DNA from: Burkholderiales bacterium
GTDB lineage: Bacteria > Pseudomonadota > Gammaproteobacteria > Burkholderiales > SG8-39
DNA length: 64,000 nucleotides
NCBI GenBank assembly: GCA_020848075.1
Contig: JADLAV010000046.1
Span: forward strand, 1 to 64,000
Reading direction: 5' to 3'
Under the pieces are notes generated by a model. It was not told the DNA's origin. It saw nothing but the letters and a program-made list of their open reading frames with translations, and did no database searches. Shown one piece after another: positions 27,427-35,946 of the stretch (position 1 is the first letter of the stretch; every line of letters begins with the position of its first letter). Position numbers and translations under genes: made by a program.

Positions 27427-30171
27427 ATGCTCCACAGCACGGCCATCATCTTCACCTCCTTCGCCTACCTGGGCTTGCTCTTCGCGATCGCCTATTACGC
27501 GGACCAGCGCGCCGACGCGGGCCGCTCGGTCATCAACAGCCCGTACGTCTACAGCCTGTCGCTCGCCGTCTATGCCACGGCGTGGACCTTCTACGGCAGC
27601 GTCGGCCGGGCGGCGAGCGACGGGGTCGGCTTCCTCCCGATCTACATCGGCCCGACGTTGATCATCCTGCTCTGGTGGGTCGTGATGCGCAAGATCCTGC
27701 GCATCGCGAAGCGCAATCGCATCACCTCGCTCGCCGACTTCATCGCATCGCGCTATGGCAAGAGCGCGATGCTCGGCGGCATCGTCACCGTCATCGCCGT
27801 GATCGGCATCCTCCCCTACATCTCGCTGCAGCTGAAGGCGGTGTCGAACAGCTTCTCGATCCTGGTCCAGTATCCCGGGATCGTCATGCCCGCCGAAAGC
27901 GGCGCGCTGCCGATTCGCGAGGACACGGCCTTGTGGGTGGCCATGATCCTCGCGGCCTTCACGATCGTGTTCGGCACGCGCCACCTCGACGCGGCCGAGC
28001 ACCACCAGGGCATGGTGGCCGCGATCGCGTTCGAATCGCTCGTGAAGCTGCTCGCATTTCTCGCGGTCGGGGCGTTCGTCACCTTCGGCATCTACGACGG
28101 TTTCGGCGACCTGTTCGCGCGCGCCGCGGCCGAGCCGAGCATGCGCGCGATGATGACCCCGTTCGAGGGAGTCGCCGGCGGCTATGCGAACTGGGCCTGG
28201 CTCACGATCCTGTCGATGATGGCGATCATGTTCCTGCCCCGCCAGTTCCAGGTGGCGGTGGTCGAGAACGTCGACGAGAACCACCTCAAGAAGGCGGTCT
28301 GGCTGTTTCCGTTCTACATGCTCGCGATCAACGTCTTCGTGCTACCGATCGCCTTCGGCGGTCTGCTCCGCTTCCCGGGCGGCACCGTGGACGCCGACAC
28401 CTTCGTGCTCACCCTGCCGATGGCCGAGAAGCAGGAGCTGCTCGCGCTGCTCGTCTTCATCGGCGGCCTCTCGGCTGCCACCGGGATGGTGATCGTGGAG
28501 ACGATCGCGCTCTCGACGATGGTGTGCAACGACCTGCTGATGCCTGTCCTGCTCAGGATGCGCAGCCTGCGGCTGAACGAGCGCCGCGACCTCACCGGGC
28601 TGCTGCTCGGCATTCGGCGCGGCGCGATCGTGCTGATCCTGCTGCTCGGCTACCTCTACTTCCGGCTGGCCGGGGAGGCCTACGCCCTGGTCTCCATCGG
28701 CCTGATCTCGTTCGCCGCCGTCGCGCAGTTCGCGCCGGCGATGCTGGGGGGCATATTCTGGAAGGGCGGCACTCGCCGGGGAGCGCTGTACGGCTTGATC
28801 GCGGGCTTCGGCGTGTGGCTCTACACACTGCTCCTGCCGGCGCTTGCGCGCTCCGGCTGGCTGCCGATCGGCCTGCTCGAGCACGGACCGTTCGGGATCG
28901 AGCTGCTGAGGCCGCTACAGCTTTTCGGGCTCGCGGGCCTGGACCAGATCACCCACGCGATGATCTGGAGCATGCTCGCGAACATCGGCGCCTATGTCGC
29001 CGTCTCGCTCTCGATCTCGCCGGGCGCGGACGAGCATCGCCAGGCGAGCCTCTTCGTCGATGTCTTCAGCCACACCGGAGAAGCGTCCGGCGCCCGCTTC
29101 TGGCGCGGCACCGCATCCGCGCCGGAGCTCTATCACCTCCTGGCGCGGTTCATCGGCAGCGAACCGGCAACCGCCGCGTTCGACGAGTTCTGGCGGGCGA
29201 GAGGACTGCGCTGGCCGGGCGATCAGCTGGTCGCCGATGCGGATCTGGTGCATTACGTGGAGGTCCAGCTGGCCGGCGCGATCGGCGCCGCCTCGGCGCG
29301 CATCATGGTGGCCTCGGTGGCGAAGGAGGAGGTTCTCACCGTCGACGAGGTGCGCGCGATCCTGGACGAGGCATCGCAAGTGGTGGTCTACAGTCACCGG
29401 CTCGAGCAGAAGTCGCGCGAGCTGGAGGCGGCCACCGACGAGCTGCGCGAGGCGAACGAAAGGCTGCAGGAGCTCGACCGCCTGAAGGACGACTTCGTAT
29501 CGACCGTGACCCACGAGCTGCGCACGCCGCTCACCTCCATCCGCGCGTTCACCGAGATCCTGCTGGACGACCCGGACATCCACGTCGAGCAACGCAAGAA
29601 GTTCCTCGGCATTCTCGCCAAGGAGGCCGAGCGCCTCACCCGGCTCATCAACCAGGTCCTCGACCTGGCGAAGATCGAATCGGGCAATGCCGAGTGGGCG
29701 GAAACGCGGGTCGACATGCGGGAGGTCATCGCCGACACGCTCGCCGCCATGGACCAGCTCTTCAGGGAAAAGGCGGTTCGGGTCGAGGCGCGCCTCCCGG
29801 ACACAGTTTCCCCGGTGACCGCGGACCTCGACCGCATGATCCAGGTCATGCTCAACCTGTTGTCGAACGCGGTCAAGTTCAGCGAAGGCGCGAAGCCCTT
29901 GATCGAAATTGCGCTCGCCGAAGGCGACGGATGCCTGCGGATCGACGTGCGCGACAACGGTTGCGGCATCAGGCCGGAGGACCACGAGGTCGTCTTCAGC
30001 AAGTTCCATCAGGTGGGCGACGCGCTGACCGGCAAGCCGCGCGGCAGCGGCCTCGGCCTGCACATCAGCCGCCGCATCGTCGAGCGGTTCGGGGGCAGGA
30101 TGTGGGTGGAAAGCCGCCTCGGCAGCGGCGCCTGCTTCTCGTTCACGTTGCCGACGGGCGCCGGTCCGTGA
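27427..30171 (+). CDS. Histidine kinase with N-terminal sodium/solute symporter domain (CbrA/CrbS-like)
   Basis: A 914-residue inner-membrane sensor. Residues about 1-520 form an SSS (PutP-like) transporter domain with about 13 helices, starting STAIIFTSFAYLGLLFAIAYYADQRAD and including SRYGKSAMLGGIVT. A coiled-coil linker (SHRLEQKSRELEAATDELREANERLQELDRLKDDF) leads to the HisKA box VSTVTHELRTPLTSIRAF, with His696 as acceptor. The ATPase domain has NLLSNAVKFS (N box), DNGCGI (G1) and GSGLGL (G2). It may sense a transported metabolite. It is coupled to the response regulator by a GTGA overlap. Confidence 0.92.
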   Translation: MLHSTAIIFTSFAYLGLLFAIAYYADQRADAGRSVINSPYVYSLSLAVYATAWTFYGSVGRAASDGVGFLPIYIGPTLIILLWWVVMRKILRIAKRNRITSLADFIASRYGKSAMLGGIVTVIAVIGILPYISLQLKAVSNSFSILVQYPGIVMPAESGALPIREDTALWVAMILAAFTIVFGTRHLDAAEHHQGMVAAIAFESLVKLLAFLAVGAFVTFGIYDGFGDLFARAAAEPSMRAMMTPFEGVAGGYANWAWLTILSMMAIMFLPRQFQVAVVENVDENHLKKAVWLFPFYMLAINVFVLPIAFGGLLRFPGGTVDADTFVLTLPMAEKQELLALLVFIGGLSAATGMVIVETIALSTMVCNDLLMPVLLRMRSLRLNERRDLTGLLLGIRRGAIVLILLLGYLYFRLAGEAYALVSIGLISFAAVAQFAPAMLGGIFWKGGTRRGALYGLIAGFGVWLYTLLLPALARSGWLPIGLLEHGPFGIELLRPLQLFGLAGLDQITHAMIWSMLANIGAYVAVSLSISPGADEHRQASLFVDVFSHTGEASGARFWRGTASAPELYHLLARFIGSEPATAAFDEFWRARGLRWPGDQLVADADLVHYVEVQLAGAIGAASARIMVASVAKEEVLTVDEVRAILDEASQVVVYSHRLEQKSRELEAATDELREANERLQELDRLKDDFVSTVTHELRTPLTSIRAFTEILLDDPDIHVEQRKKFLGILAKEAERLTRLINQVLDLAKIESGNAEWAETRVDMREVIADTLAAMDQLFREKAVRVEARLPDTVSPVTADLDRMIQVMLNLLSNAVKFSEGAKPLIEIALAEGDGCLRIDVRDNGCGIRPEDHEVVFSKFHQVGDALTGKPRGSGLGLHISRRIVERFGGRMWVESRLGSGACFSFTLPTGAGP

Positions 30172-30539
30172 GCGCGAAGATCCTGATCGCGGAGGACGAG
30201 CCGAACATCGCCGAGGCCGTCGCGTTTCTCCTGCGCCGCGCAGGGCACGAGGTGCACGTGGCGAGCGACGGCGACGAGGCCCTCGGTATGGTCGAGGATT
30301 GCCGGCCCGACCTCGTGCTGCTCGACGTGATGTTGCCACGCAAGAGCGGCTACGAAGTGTGCAGCGAGATCCGCGGGCGCGCCGATTGGCGGCACGTCAA
30401 GATCATCATGCTCAGCGCAAGGGGACGCGACGCCGAGGTGACGAAGGGCCTTTCATTGGGCGCCGACCTGTACGTGACCAAGCCGTTTTCGACCCGGGAC
30501 CTCATCGACCAGGTGGACGCGTTGCTCGAGCGTTCCTGA
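30168..30539 (+). CDS. Single-domain response regulator
   Basis: 123 residues made only of a receiver domain: acidic pocket AEDEP (Glu9, Asp10), phospho-acceptor in LLDVMLPRKSG (Asp53), IIMLSARG, and the conserved Lys in VTKPFS. The GTG start lies inside the stop of the kinase gene (GTGA), so the two are translationally coupled. No output domain is present, so the signal must pass on by protein contact or phosphotransfer, unlike the LuxR-type CrbR that partners CrbS. The MHS transporter gene starts 122 bp downstream. Confidence 0.9.
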   Translation: MSAKILIAEDEPNIAEAVAFLLRRAGHEVHVASDGDEALGMVEDCRPDLVLLDVMLPRKSGYEVCSEIRGRADWRHVKIIMLSARGRDAEVTKGLSLGADLYVTKPFSTRDLIDQVDALLERS

Positions 30540-30661
30540 GCGTGGCCCCTTGTGCGGCGCAACAGCGCGATTGCGCCGACGTAAGGTTCGCGTAAGCGAG
30601 CGCGCGCATATTTCCCCACGCGGAACGCACGTTTCGCGCCAACGAGAAGGGGGAGGCGGCA

Positions 30662-32290
30662 ATGGCGGATACCAGGGCAGGCGCGCTGCACGAGCACACG
30701 TTCGGGAAGGAGGAAAAGCGGGTCATCTTCGCCTCCTCGCTCGGCACCGCATTCGAGTGGTACGACTTCTACCTGTACGCGGTCCTGGCGCCGTTCTTCG
30801 CGGCGCTGTTCTTTCCGCCCGGCAACGCGACGGCCGCCCTGCTGTCGGCCTTCGCGGCGTATGCGGCAGGCTTCCTGATCCGGCCGTTCGGTGCGATCGT
30901 GTTCGGCAGGATCGGCGATCTGGTGGGGAGAAAATACACCTTCCTCATCACCATCATCTTCATGGGTGGCGCCACCTTCCTGGTCGGCCTGCTGCCGACC
31001 TATGCGTCGATCGGCTGGCTGGCGCCGATCCTGATGGTGACCCTGCGCCTGGTGCAGGGCCTGGCGCTCGGCGGGGAGTACGGCGGCGCGGCGACCTACG
31101 TCGCCGAGCACGCGGCGCAGGGCAGGCGCGGCTTCGACACGAGCTGGATCCAGACCACGGCGACGCTCGGCCTGCTGCTGGCGCTGATCGTGATCGGGCT
31201 GGTCCGCGCCAACATGGACGCGAAGGAGTTCGCCAGCTGGGGATGGCGCATCCCGTTCTGGGTCACCATCATCCTGCTCGTCTTCTCCGTCTACATCCGG
31301 CTGAAGCTGCAGGAGTCGCCCGTCTTCCAGAAGATGAAGTCCGAGGGTAAAGGCTCCAAGTCGCCGCTCACCGACAGCTTCTTCAAGTACCCGAACAACA
31401 AGTACGTGCTGCTCGCGCTGCTCGGCGCGACGGCGGGCCAGGGCGTGGTCTGGTACACGGGGCAGTTCTACGCCCTGTTCTTCCTCGCCATCACGCTCAA
31501 GCTGGACTGGGTCACGACCTACATCCTGATCGGAATTTCGCTCGTGATCGGGACCCCGTTCTTCGTCTTCTTCGGCTGGCTCTCCGACAAGATCGGGCGG
31601 TTGAAGATCATCATGGCGGGCTGTCTGCTCGCCGCGCTGACGTATTTCCCGCTCTTCGGCGCGCTCACGCACAACGTCAACCCGGCGCTCGAGGCCTTCC
31701 ACGCGAAGGTGCCGATCACCGTGGCCGCGACGGACTGCCAGTTCCACCTGTTCGTGGGGCCGTGGAGCAAGTTCTCCGAGTGCGATCGCACGAGGGACTT
31801 CCTGACCACGCGCGGCCTGTCTTTCAAGTCCGTACCCGCCGAGCCCGGCAAGGCGGTCGTGACGACGATCGGTAGCGCCAAAGTCGAGGGCTGGGACCAG
31901 AAGCAGCTCGAAGCCACGCTGAAGGAGGCCGGCTACCCGTTCTCCGCCGACAAGTCCCAGATCAACTGGTTCATGACGGTGCTGATCCTCGTCATCATGG
32001 TGATCTACGTGACCATGGTGTACGGCCCCATCGCGGCGTTCCTGGTGGAGCTGTTCCCGACGAAGATCCGCTACACGTCGATGTCGCTGCCCTACCACAT
32101 CGGCAACGGCTGGTTCGGCGGCATGCTGCCGCTGACGGCGACGGCGTTGGTCGCGTGGTCGGGCGACATCTACTACGGGTTGTGGTACCCGATCATCGTG
32201 GCGACGATGACCCTGGTCATCGGGTCCATCTTCCTCACCGAGACCAAGGAACGCGACATTCGCGTCTACGACCACAGCATGCTGCCGTAG
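30662..32290 (+). CDS. MHS-family major facilitator transporter with periplasmic insertion
   Basis: A 542-residue inner-membrane symporter of the metabolite:H+ symport branch (ProP/KgtP-like). ASSLGTAFEWYDFYLYA and FGRIGDLVGRKYTF (loop 2-3 motif) are diagnostic, as are LALGGEYGGAATYVAEHA and ESPVFQKMKSEG. An insertion of about 90 residues (roughly 340-430, with Cys in ATDCQFHLF and FSECDRTRD) separates two late helices; ordinary MHS proteins are about 430 residues. A strong ribosome site (GGGGGAGG) precedes the ATG. The substrate is unknown; position suggests control by the upstream two-component system. Confidence 0.88.
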   Translation: MADTRAGALHEHTFGKEEKRVIFASSLGTAFEWYDFYLYAVLAPFFAALFFPPGNATAALLSAFAAYAAGFLIRPFGAIVFGRIGDLVGRKYTFLITIIFMGGATFLVGLLPTYASIGWLAPILMVTLRLVQGLALGGEYGGAATYVAEHAAQGRRGFDTSWIQTTATLGLLLALIVIGLVRANMDAKEFASWGWRIPFWVTIILLVFSVYIRLKLQESPVFQKMKSEGKGSKSPLTDSFFKYPNNKYVLLALLGATAGQGVVWYTGQFYALFFLAITLKLDWVTTYILIGISLVIGTPFFVFFGWLSDKIGRLKIIMAGCLLAALTYFPLFGALTHNVNPALEAFHAKVPITVAATDCQFHLFVGPWSKFSECDRTRDFLTTRGLSFKSVPAEPGKAVVTTIGSAKVEGWDQKQLEATLKEAGYPFSADKSQINWFMTVLILVIMVIYVTMVYGPIAAFLVELFPTKIRYTSMSLPYHIGNGWFGGMLPLTATALVAWSGDIYYGLWYPIIVATMTLVIGSIFLTETKERDIRVYDHSMLP

Positions 32291-32330
32291 TCGCGACGGG
32301 AGCGCGGGGCTCGCGCCCCGGGCGATACTG

Positions 32331-32359
32331 AAAAGGCCCGCCTGGCGCGGGCCTTTTTT
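32331..32359. terminator. Bidirectional terminator between convergent genes
   Basis: AAAAGGCCCGC and GCGGGCCTTTTTT form a stem around a short loop, with an A-run on one side and a T-run on the other. It lies 40 bp past the MHS transporter (plus) and 68 bp past the end of the small membrane protein gene (minus). Confidence 0.85.
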
Positions 32360-32426
32360 CTTGCGGTCGCATCGCGGGACGCGGCGTGTCTTGCCCGCTC
32401 TGCCGCTCGCTCTGCCCCTTGACGCC

Positions 32427-32654
32427 TCAGTCCAGGTCGCCCAGCTTGCCTTTCGTGATCATCCAGGAAAGGATCCCGAACACGGTCCCGATCCCCGCCA
32501 GAAAAGCCCAGAAGCATGCGTAGCCGAACGACACCTCGCGCTCGGCCTCGTCGGTGATGGCCGGAAGCGCGGCAAAGCCGGTGAGCGCGAAGCCGAGGCA
32601 GAGCAGCGCGAAGCCGGCAGACATCCAAATCGCGAGTTGGGCGGAGATCTTCAT
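32427..32654 (-). CDS. Small inner-membrane protein of unknown function
   Basis: 75 residues with two hydrophobic helices (IWMSAGFALLCLGFALTGFAAL and FGYACFWAFLAGIGTVFGILSWMI) joined by an acidic loop (PAITDEAEREVS) and ending KGKLGDLD. The ATG at 32654 is preferred; the longer frame upstream is Arg/Gly-rich and unlikely. I do not recognise a named family. It lies 107 bp downstream of the OmpR-type regulator gene on the same strand and may be transcribed with it. Confidence 0.7.
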   Translation of the reverse strand: MKISAQLAIWMSAGFALLCLGFALTGFAALPAITDEAEREVSFGYACFWAFLAGIGTVFGILSWMITKGKLGDLD

Positions 32655-32761
32655 GGCGTCGTGCGGGAGAGTATCAGATTGCGTGCCAAGGGAAGCTCTG
32701 CAGAGGTGTGCCATTCCCGCGCAGCTCGCCCCCCCCCCGCAGGCGCTAGCGCGGCCGGCGC

Positions 32762-33442
32762 TTACCCGAGGGCATCGGCCTGCTTCTCCAGCGCGTAGCC
32801 CAGGCCCCGCACGGTGACGATCCGCACGTCGCCGGGCTCGAGCTTCCTGCGCAGGCGATGGATGTACACCTCGACCGCGTTCGTGCTGACCTCCTCGCCC
32901 CACTCGCACAGGAGATCGACGATTTGCGCCTTGTTCACCATGCGCCCGGGCCGCTGCATGAAGATCTCGAGGAGCGCGAGCTCGCGCGCGGAGAGGTCGA
33001 GCATCCGTCCGCTGATCTCGGCGATCCTCCCCATGCGGTCGTACGTCAGGCCGCCATGCTTGAGCACGGTCGCGCCGAAGTCTTTCCCGCGCCGGGTGAG
33101 CGCGCGCGCGCGCGCCTGCAGCTCTCGCAACGCGACCGGCTTGGCGAGGTAGTCGTCGGCCCCGAGATCGAGCCCGCGCACGCGGTCGTCGACGCTGTCG
33201 AGCGCGGTAAGAATGAGGACCGGCAGCGTCGAGCGACGACCGCGCAGGCGCTTCAGCACCTCGAAGCCGGAGAGCTTCGGCAGGCGCACGTCGAGGATGA
33301 GGAGATCGAACTGTCCGGTCGCCAGCGCCGCGTCAGCGGCATTGCCGTCGGCCACGCAATCGACCGAGTATCCGGCCTCGCGCAGGCTGTGCGCGAGGCC
33401 GTCCGCGAGGACGGCGTCGTCCTCCGCGATCAGGACGCGCAC
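32762..33442 (-). CDS. OmpR/PhoB-family response regulator
   Basis: 226 residues. The receiver domain begins VRVLIAEDDAVLADGL, with phospho-acceptor Asp51 in LLILDVRLPKLSG and Lys in YLAKPVALRE. The winged-helix domain has LSARELALLEIFMQRPGRMVNKAQIVDLL and VEVYIHRLRRKLEPGDVRIVTVRGLGYAL, the recognition-helix region of the QseB/PmrA-like group. I chose the GTG at 33442, which has a GGGGGG ribosome site; an in-frame GTG at 33490 is less likely. No histidine kinase lies beside it, so it is an orphan in this window. Confidence 0.92.
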   Translation of the reverse strand: MRVLIAEDDAVLADGLAHSLREAGYSVDCVADGNAADAALATGQFDLLILDVRLPKLSGFEVLKRLRGRRSTLPVLILTALDSVDDRVRGLDLGADDYLAKPVALRELQARARALTRRGKDFGATVLKHGGLTYDRMGRIAEISGRMLDLSARELALLEIFMQRPGRMVNKAQIVDLLCEWGEEVSTNAVEVYIHRLRRKLEPGDVRIVTVRGLGYALEKQADALG

Positions 33443-33859
33443 CGACCCCCCATCACGAGCATCCGGTCCTCCCCAGGCGCCATCGATCACAGTCTAAGCC
33501 GTCCCGGCGGAAACCAGAAGTGCCCGCATCGCGCTGAAAGCAAGCGTAGGTGCGTTGCACCATCGCTCATAAACGTGCTCTATTGCTGACACCACGGTTT
33601 GGATGCCTAAGGACTTTGGGAGTCGCTATCCTTCCGCGACATCAATAAAAGGAGAGGAGCCGCAAGCTTCACTCTCCTCCGGTTCGTCGATGCGATCCTC
33701 GTCGGCGCGACGGTGCGCCCGGTTCGCGGCGTTTCGGACGGTCTTAAGGCAGTCTCGTAGCGTGAGGCAGAACACGTATCCGGGGCGAGCGCGCGCCGCT
33801 TGCGCGACGCCTCGCAAAGTGGGGTCTTTGCGTCGCAACGAGCCAGGGAGGAGGGAGTC
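33443..33859. other. Divergent non-coding region upstream of regulator and YeiH-like transporter
   Basis: 417 bp with no convincing gene. It must hold the promoters of the OmpR-type regulator (minus) and the YeiH-like transporter (plus). A GGAGAG/CTCTCC inverted repeat lies around 33650-33680. The strong ribosome site GGAGGGAG immediately precedes the transporter start. I cannot place a -35/-10 pair with confidence. Confidence 0.4.
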
Positions 33860-35305
33860 ATGCAGGGCAACAATCAAGGGATGAGCGAAGACTGGCTGTC
33901 CGTGTGGATCGGCCTGCTCGTTTTCGTGCTTTCGCTGGGTGTGATCGTCGGCGCCGATGTGCTGGGATGGGTGGTCACGACCAGTGTCTGGACCGACCTC
34001 TCCAAGGCGCTCGCGCCTGCCTCCAAGGCCTATGCCGGCCTCGGCGGCGTGGGTTCGCTCGTCGTCACGTACGTGGTTCTGCTCGTCGTGATGACGATCG
34101 GGGCGGCAGCCCTGAAGGCCGACCTCGGGCGATTCGCCCTCGGATTCACCGCCGTCTTCTGGCTGAGCTACATCTGCTGGATCATCGGCAGCTGGGCGAA
34201 TTTTGCTGCGAACACGCCCGGAGACATGCAGAAGTTCGGCATCACCTGGTCACTGAAGCTCACGGCCGAAGGCGGCTTCATCGTGGCACTGCTCGGGGGA
34301 CTCTTCGTCGGCAACTTCATGCCGGGGTTCGCCGCGTGGATGAAGGAGGCGGTGCGGCCGGAGCTCTACATCAAGACCGCGATCGTGATCCTGGGCGGCT
34401 TCCTCGGCATCACCGCGGCCGAGAAGCTGGGGCTCGCCACCTCGCTCATGTTCCGCGGCCTCGCGGCGATCATCGAGGCCTACCTCATCTACTGGGCGGT
34501 GGTCTACTTCGTGGCCCGCAAGTGGTTCAAGTTCAACCGGGAATGGGCGGCGCCGCTCGCCTCGGGCATCTCGATCTGCGGCGTCTCGGCCGCGATCGCC
34601 ACCGGCGCCGCCATCCGCGCCCGGCCGGTCGTGCCGATCATGGTCTCGTCGCTGGTAGTGATCTTCGCGGTGGTCGAGCTGCTGATCCTGCCGTTCGCCG
34701 CGCAGGCATTCCTCTCGCACGAACCGATGGTCGCAGGCGCGTGGATGGGGCTCGCCGTCAAGACCGACGGCGCGGCGGTGGCGAGCGGCGGCATCACCGA
34801 GGCGCTAATCCTCGCGAAAGCCGCGGCCGAGGGCATCAACTACTCGAAGGGCTGGATCCTCGGCACCACGGCCACGGTGAAAGTCTTCATCGACATCTTC
34901 ATCGGTGTCTGGGCGTTCGTCCTCGCCTATATCTGGACGACCCGGATCGAAGCGGCGAAGGGCGAACGGGCGAAGGCAGGCGAGATCTGGGAGCGGTTCC
35001 CGAAATTCATCATCGGTTACGTGGTGACGTTCGTGCTGATCCTGATCCTTGCCCTCGGCGCGTCCCCGGAGCTCCTCGCCAAGATCAAGCCGGCGATGGG
35101 CGAGGCCAACGTGTTCCGCGTGATCTTCTTCGTTTTCACCTTCTTCACCATCGGCGTGATGTCCGACTTCAGGAAGCTCTGGGAGGAAGGCATCGGCAAG
35201 CTCGCCGTGGTCTACCTGGTGTGCCTGTTCGGCTTCGTCATCTGGTTCGGCCTGGTGATCTCGTGGATCTTCTTCGGCGGGGTGAAGCCGCCGCTCGCAA
35301 GCTGA
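33860..35305 (+). CDS. YeiH/UPF0324-family putative sulfate exporter
   Basis: A 481-residue protein with about 12 hydrophobic segments. GISICGVSAAIATGAAIRARP matches the family motif GSSICGAAAVLAT, and AGAWMGLAVKTDGAAVASGGI followed by TATVKVFIDIFIGVW corresponds to the second conserved half. It is longer than E. coli YeiH, with an N-terminal extension and a long cytoplasmic loop (IEAAKGERAKAGEIWERFPK). The ATG at 33860 has a GGAGGGAG ribosome site. Substrate assignment in this family is weak; sulfate is the usual label. It is followed at 19 bp by a 48-residue membrane peptide gene. Confidence 0.78.
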   Translation: MQGNNQGMSEDWLSVWIGLLVFVLSLGVIVGADVLGWVVTTSVWTDLSKALAPASKAYAGLGGVGSLVVTYVVLLVVMTIGAAALKADLGRFALGFTAVFWLSYICWIIGSWANFAANTPGDMQKFGITWSLKLTAEGGFIVALLGGLFVGNFMPGFAAWMKEAVRPELYIKTAIVILGGFLGITAAEKLGLATSLMFRGLAAIIEAYLIYWAVVYFVARKWFKFNREWAAPLASGISICGVSAAIATGAAIRARPVVPIMVSSLVVIFAVVELLILPFAAQAFLSHEPMVAGAWMGLAVKTDGAAVASGGITEALILAKAAAEGINYSKGWILGTTATVKVFIDIFIGVWAFVLAYIWTTRIEAAKGERAKAGEIWERFPKFIIGYVVTFVLILILALGASPELLAKIKPAMGEANVFRVIFFVFTFFTIGVMSDFRKLWEEGIGKLAVVYLVCLFGFVIWFGLVISWIFFGGVKPPLAS

Positions 35306-35324
35306 CCCTGAGGAGGAACAGACG

Positions 35325-35471
35325 ATGGACGAGCCAAAAGTCGCCGACGAGCTGCAAAAGATGGTCTATGAGCCGCTCCTGCCGATCGAGAAGAAGCTGA
35401 TCGGATGGAGCCTGGGGCTCGGGATCGTTCTGCTGGTCATCCTGGTGGCCTTGACGCGCGGCCTGGGGTAG
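35325..35471 (+). CDS. 48-residue single-helix membrane protein
   Basis: It starts MDEPKVADELQKMVYEPLLP, continues IEKKLIGWS, and has one helix LGLGIVLLVILVALTRGLG at the C-terminus. A strong ribosome site (AGGAGG, 8 nt spacing) precedes the ATG, and it begins 19 bp after the YeiH-like transporter gene, so it is likely co-expressed. It resembles a small accessory subunit of a transporter. I do not recognise a named family. Confidence 0.7.
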   Translation: MDEPKVADELQKMVYEPLLPIEKKLIGWSLGLGIVLLVILVALTRGLG

Positions 35472-35487
35472 CGCGCATGAGGAACGC

Positions 35488-35516
35488 GAGGCGGGCGCGT
35501 CCGGCGCGCCCGCCTC
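35488..35516 (+). terminator. GC-rich stem-loop after the transporter operon
   Basis: A perfect 12-bp stem (GAGGCGGGCGCG with CGCGCCCGCCTC) around the loop tccgg, 16 bp past the small membrane protein stop. There is no T-run, so it may act as an RNA end-protecting hairpin or as a weak terminator. Confidence 0.5.
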
Positions 35517-35607
35517 GGCGCTGGGCACCTCGAAGTGACGGGGCGCGCAGCGTAAGCGCCGGGACTCCAAGGAATCTCCGATCGGGCATCCGCTCGATCG
35601 GCCGTTC

Positions 35608-35733
35608 TTATGGCATGACCTCGCAGAACTCGTAGATCTCCGGGTCCGCGCGGCGCTTGCGCACCGGCATCGGCGCGCGGGCGAACCAGCTTCCGGAACG
35701 GGGCAGATCCTCTTCCGCATCGAGGGCCTGCAC
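35608..35733 (-). CDS. 41-residue peptide sharing its C-terminus with the SPASM radical SAM protein
   Basis: A short minus-strand ORF starting at a GTG with AGGAAG about 9 nt upstream. After a 15-residue acidic leader (VQALDAEEDLPRSGS) the last 26 residues begin WFARAPMPVRKRRADPEIYE and end FCEVMP; 24 of 26 match the end of the radical SAM protein at 36817-37959. DNA identity (76/79) starts at the Trp codon and ends at the stop codon, which differs (TAA versus TAG). It lies divergently beside the cupin gene. It may be a RiPP-like precursor peptide or just a fragment left by duplication. The start is uncertain because the frame stays open for about 54 bp further upstream. Confidence 0.4.
   Translation of the reverse strand: MQALDAEEDLPRSGSWFARAPMPVRKRRADPEIYEFCEVMP
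35612..35690 (+). repeat. 79-bp direct repeat, copy 1
   Basis: It matches 36821-36899 at 76 of 79 positions in the same orientation. The copies flank the cupin gene, 1.2 kb apart. On the minus strand each encodes the 26-residue tail; the differences give one silent change (Glu codon) and two replacements (Arg/Leu, Pro/Ala). Confidence 0.9.
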
Positions 35734-35946
35734 GGAGGCGATCTTCCTGTGCTTCCGCCTCTTGATGGCGCTCGGTAACCCGCGTCACCGGCCGGGCTGC
35801 GCGCGAAACGACTATCATTCGGTCTGCTCGGGCCGCACCGGACCGGAGCGTGCCTCGAGACGGCTCCGCGCGAGTCCCCGCACCCGGCCCAACCTCCCGT
35901 GCGTCCGTTCAGCTTTCGCGAGTTTTTTCACGAGGAATTGAAAAGC

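Noticed and set aside
27052..28284. A minus-strand open frame of 410 codons opposite the histidine kinase
   Set aside because: The translation is Arg/Asp/Gln-rich and low in hydrophobic residues, and the opposite strand encodes a clear symporter domain.
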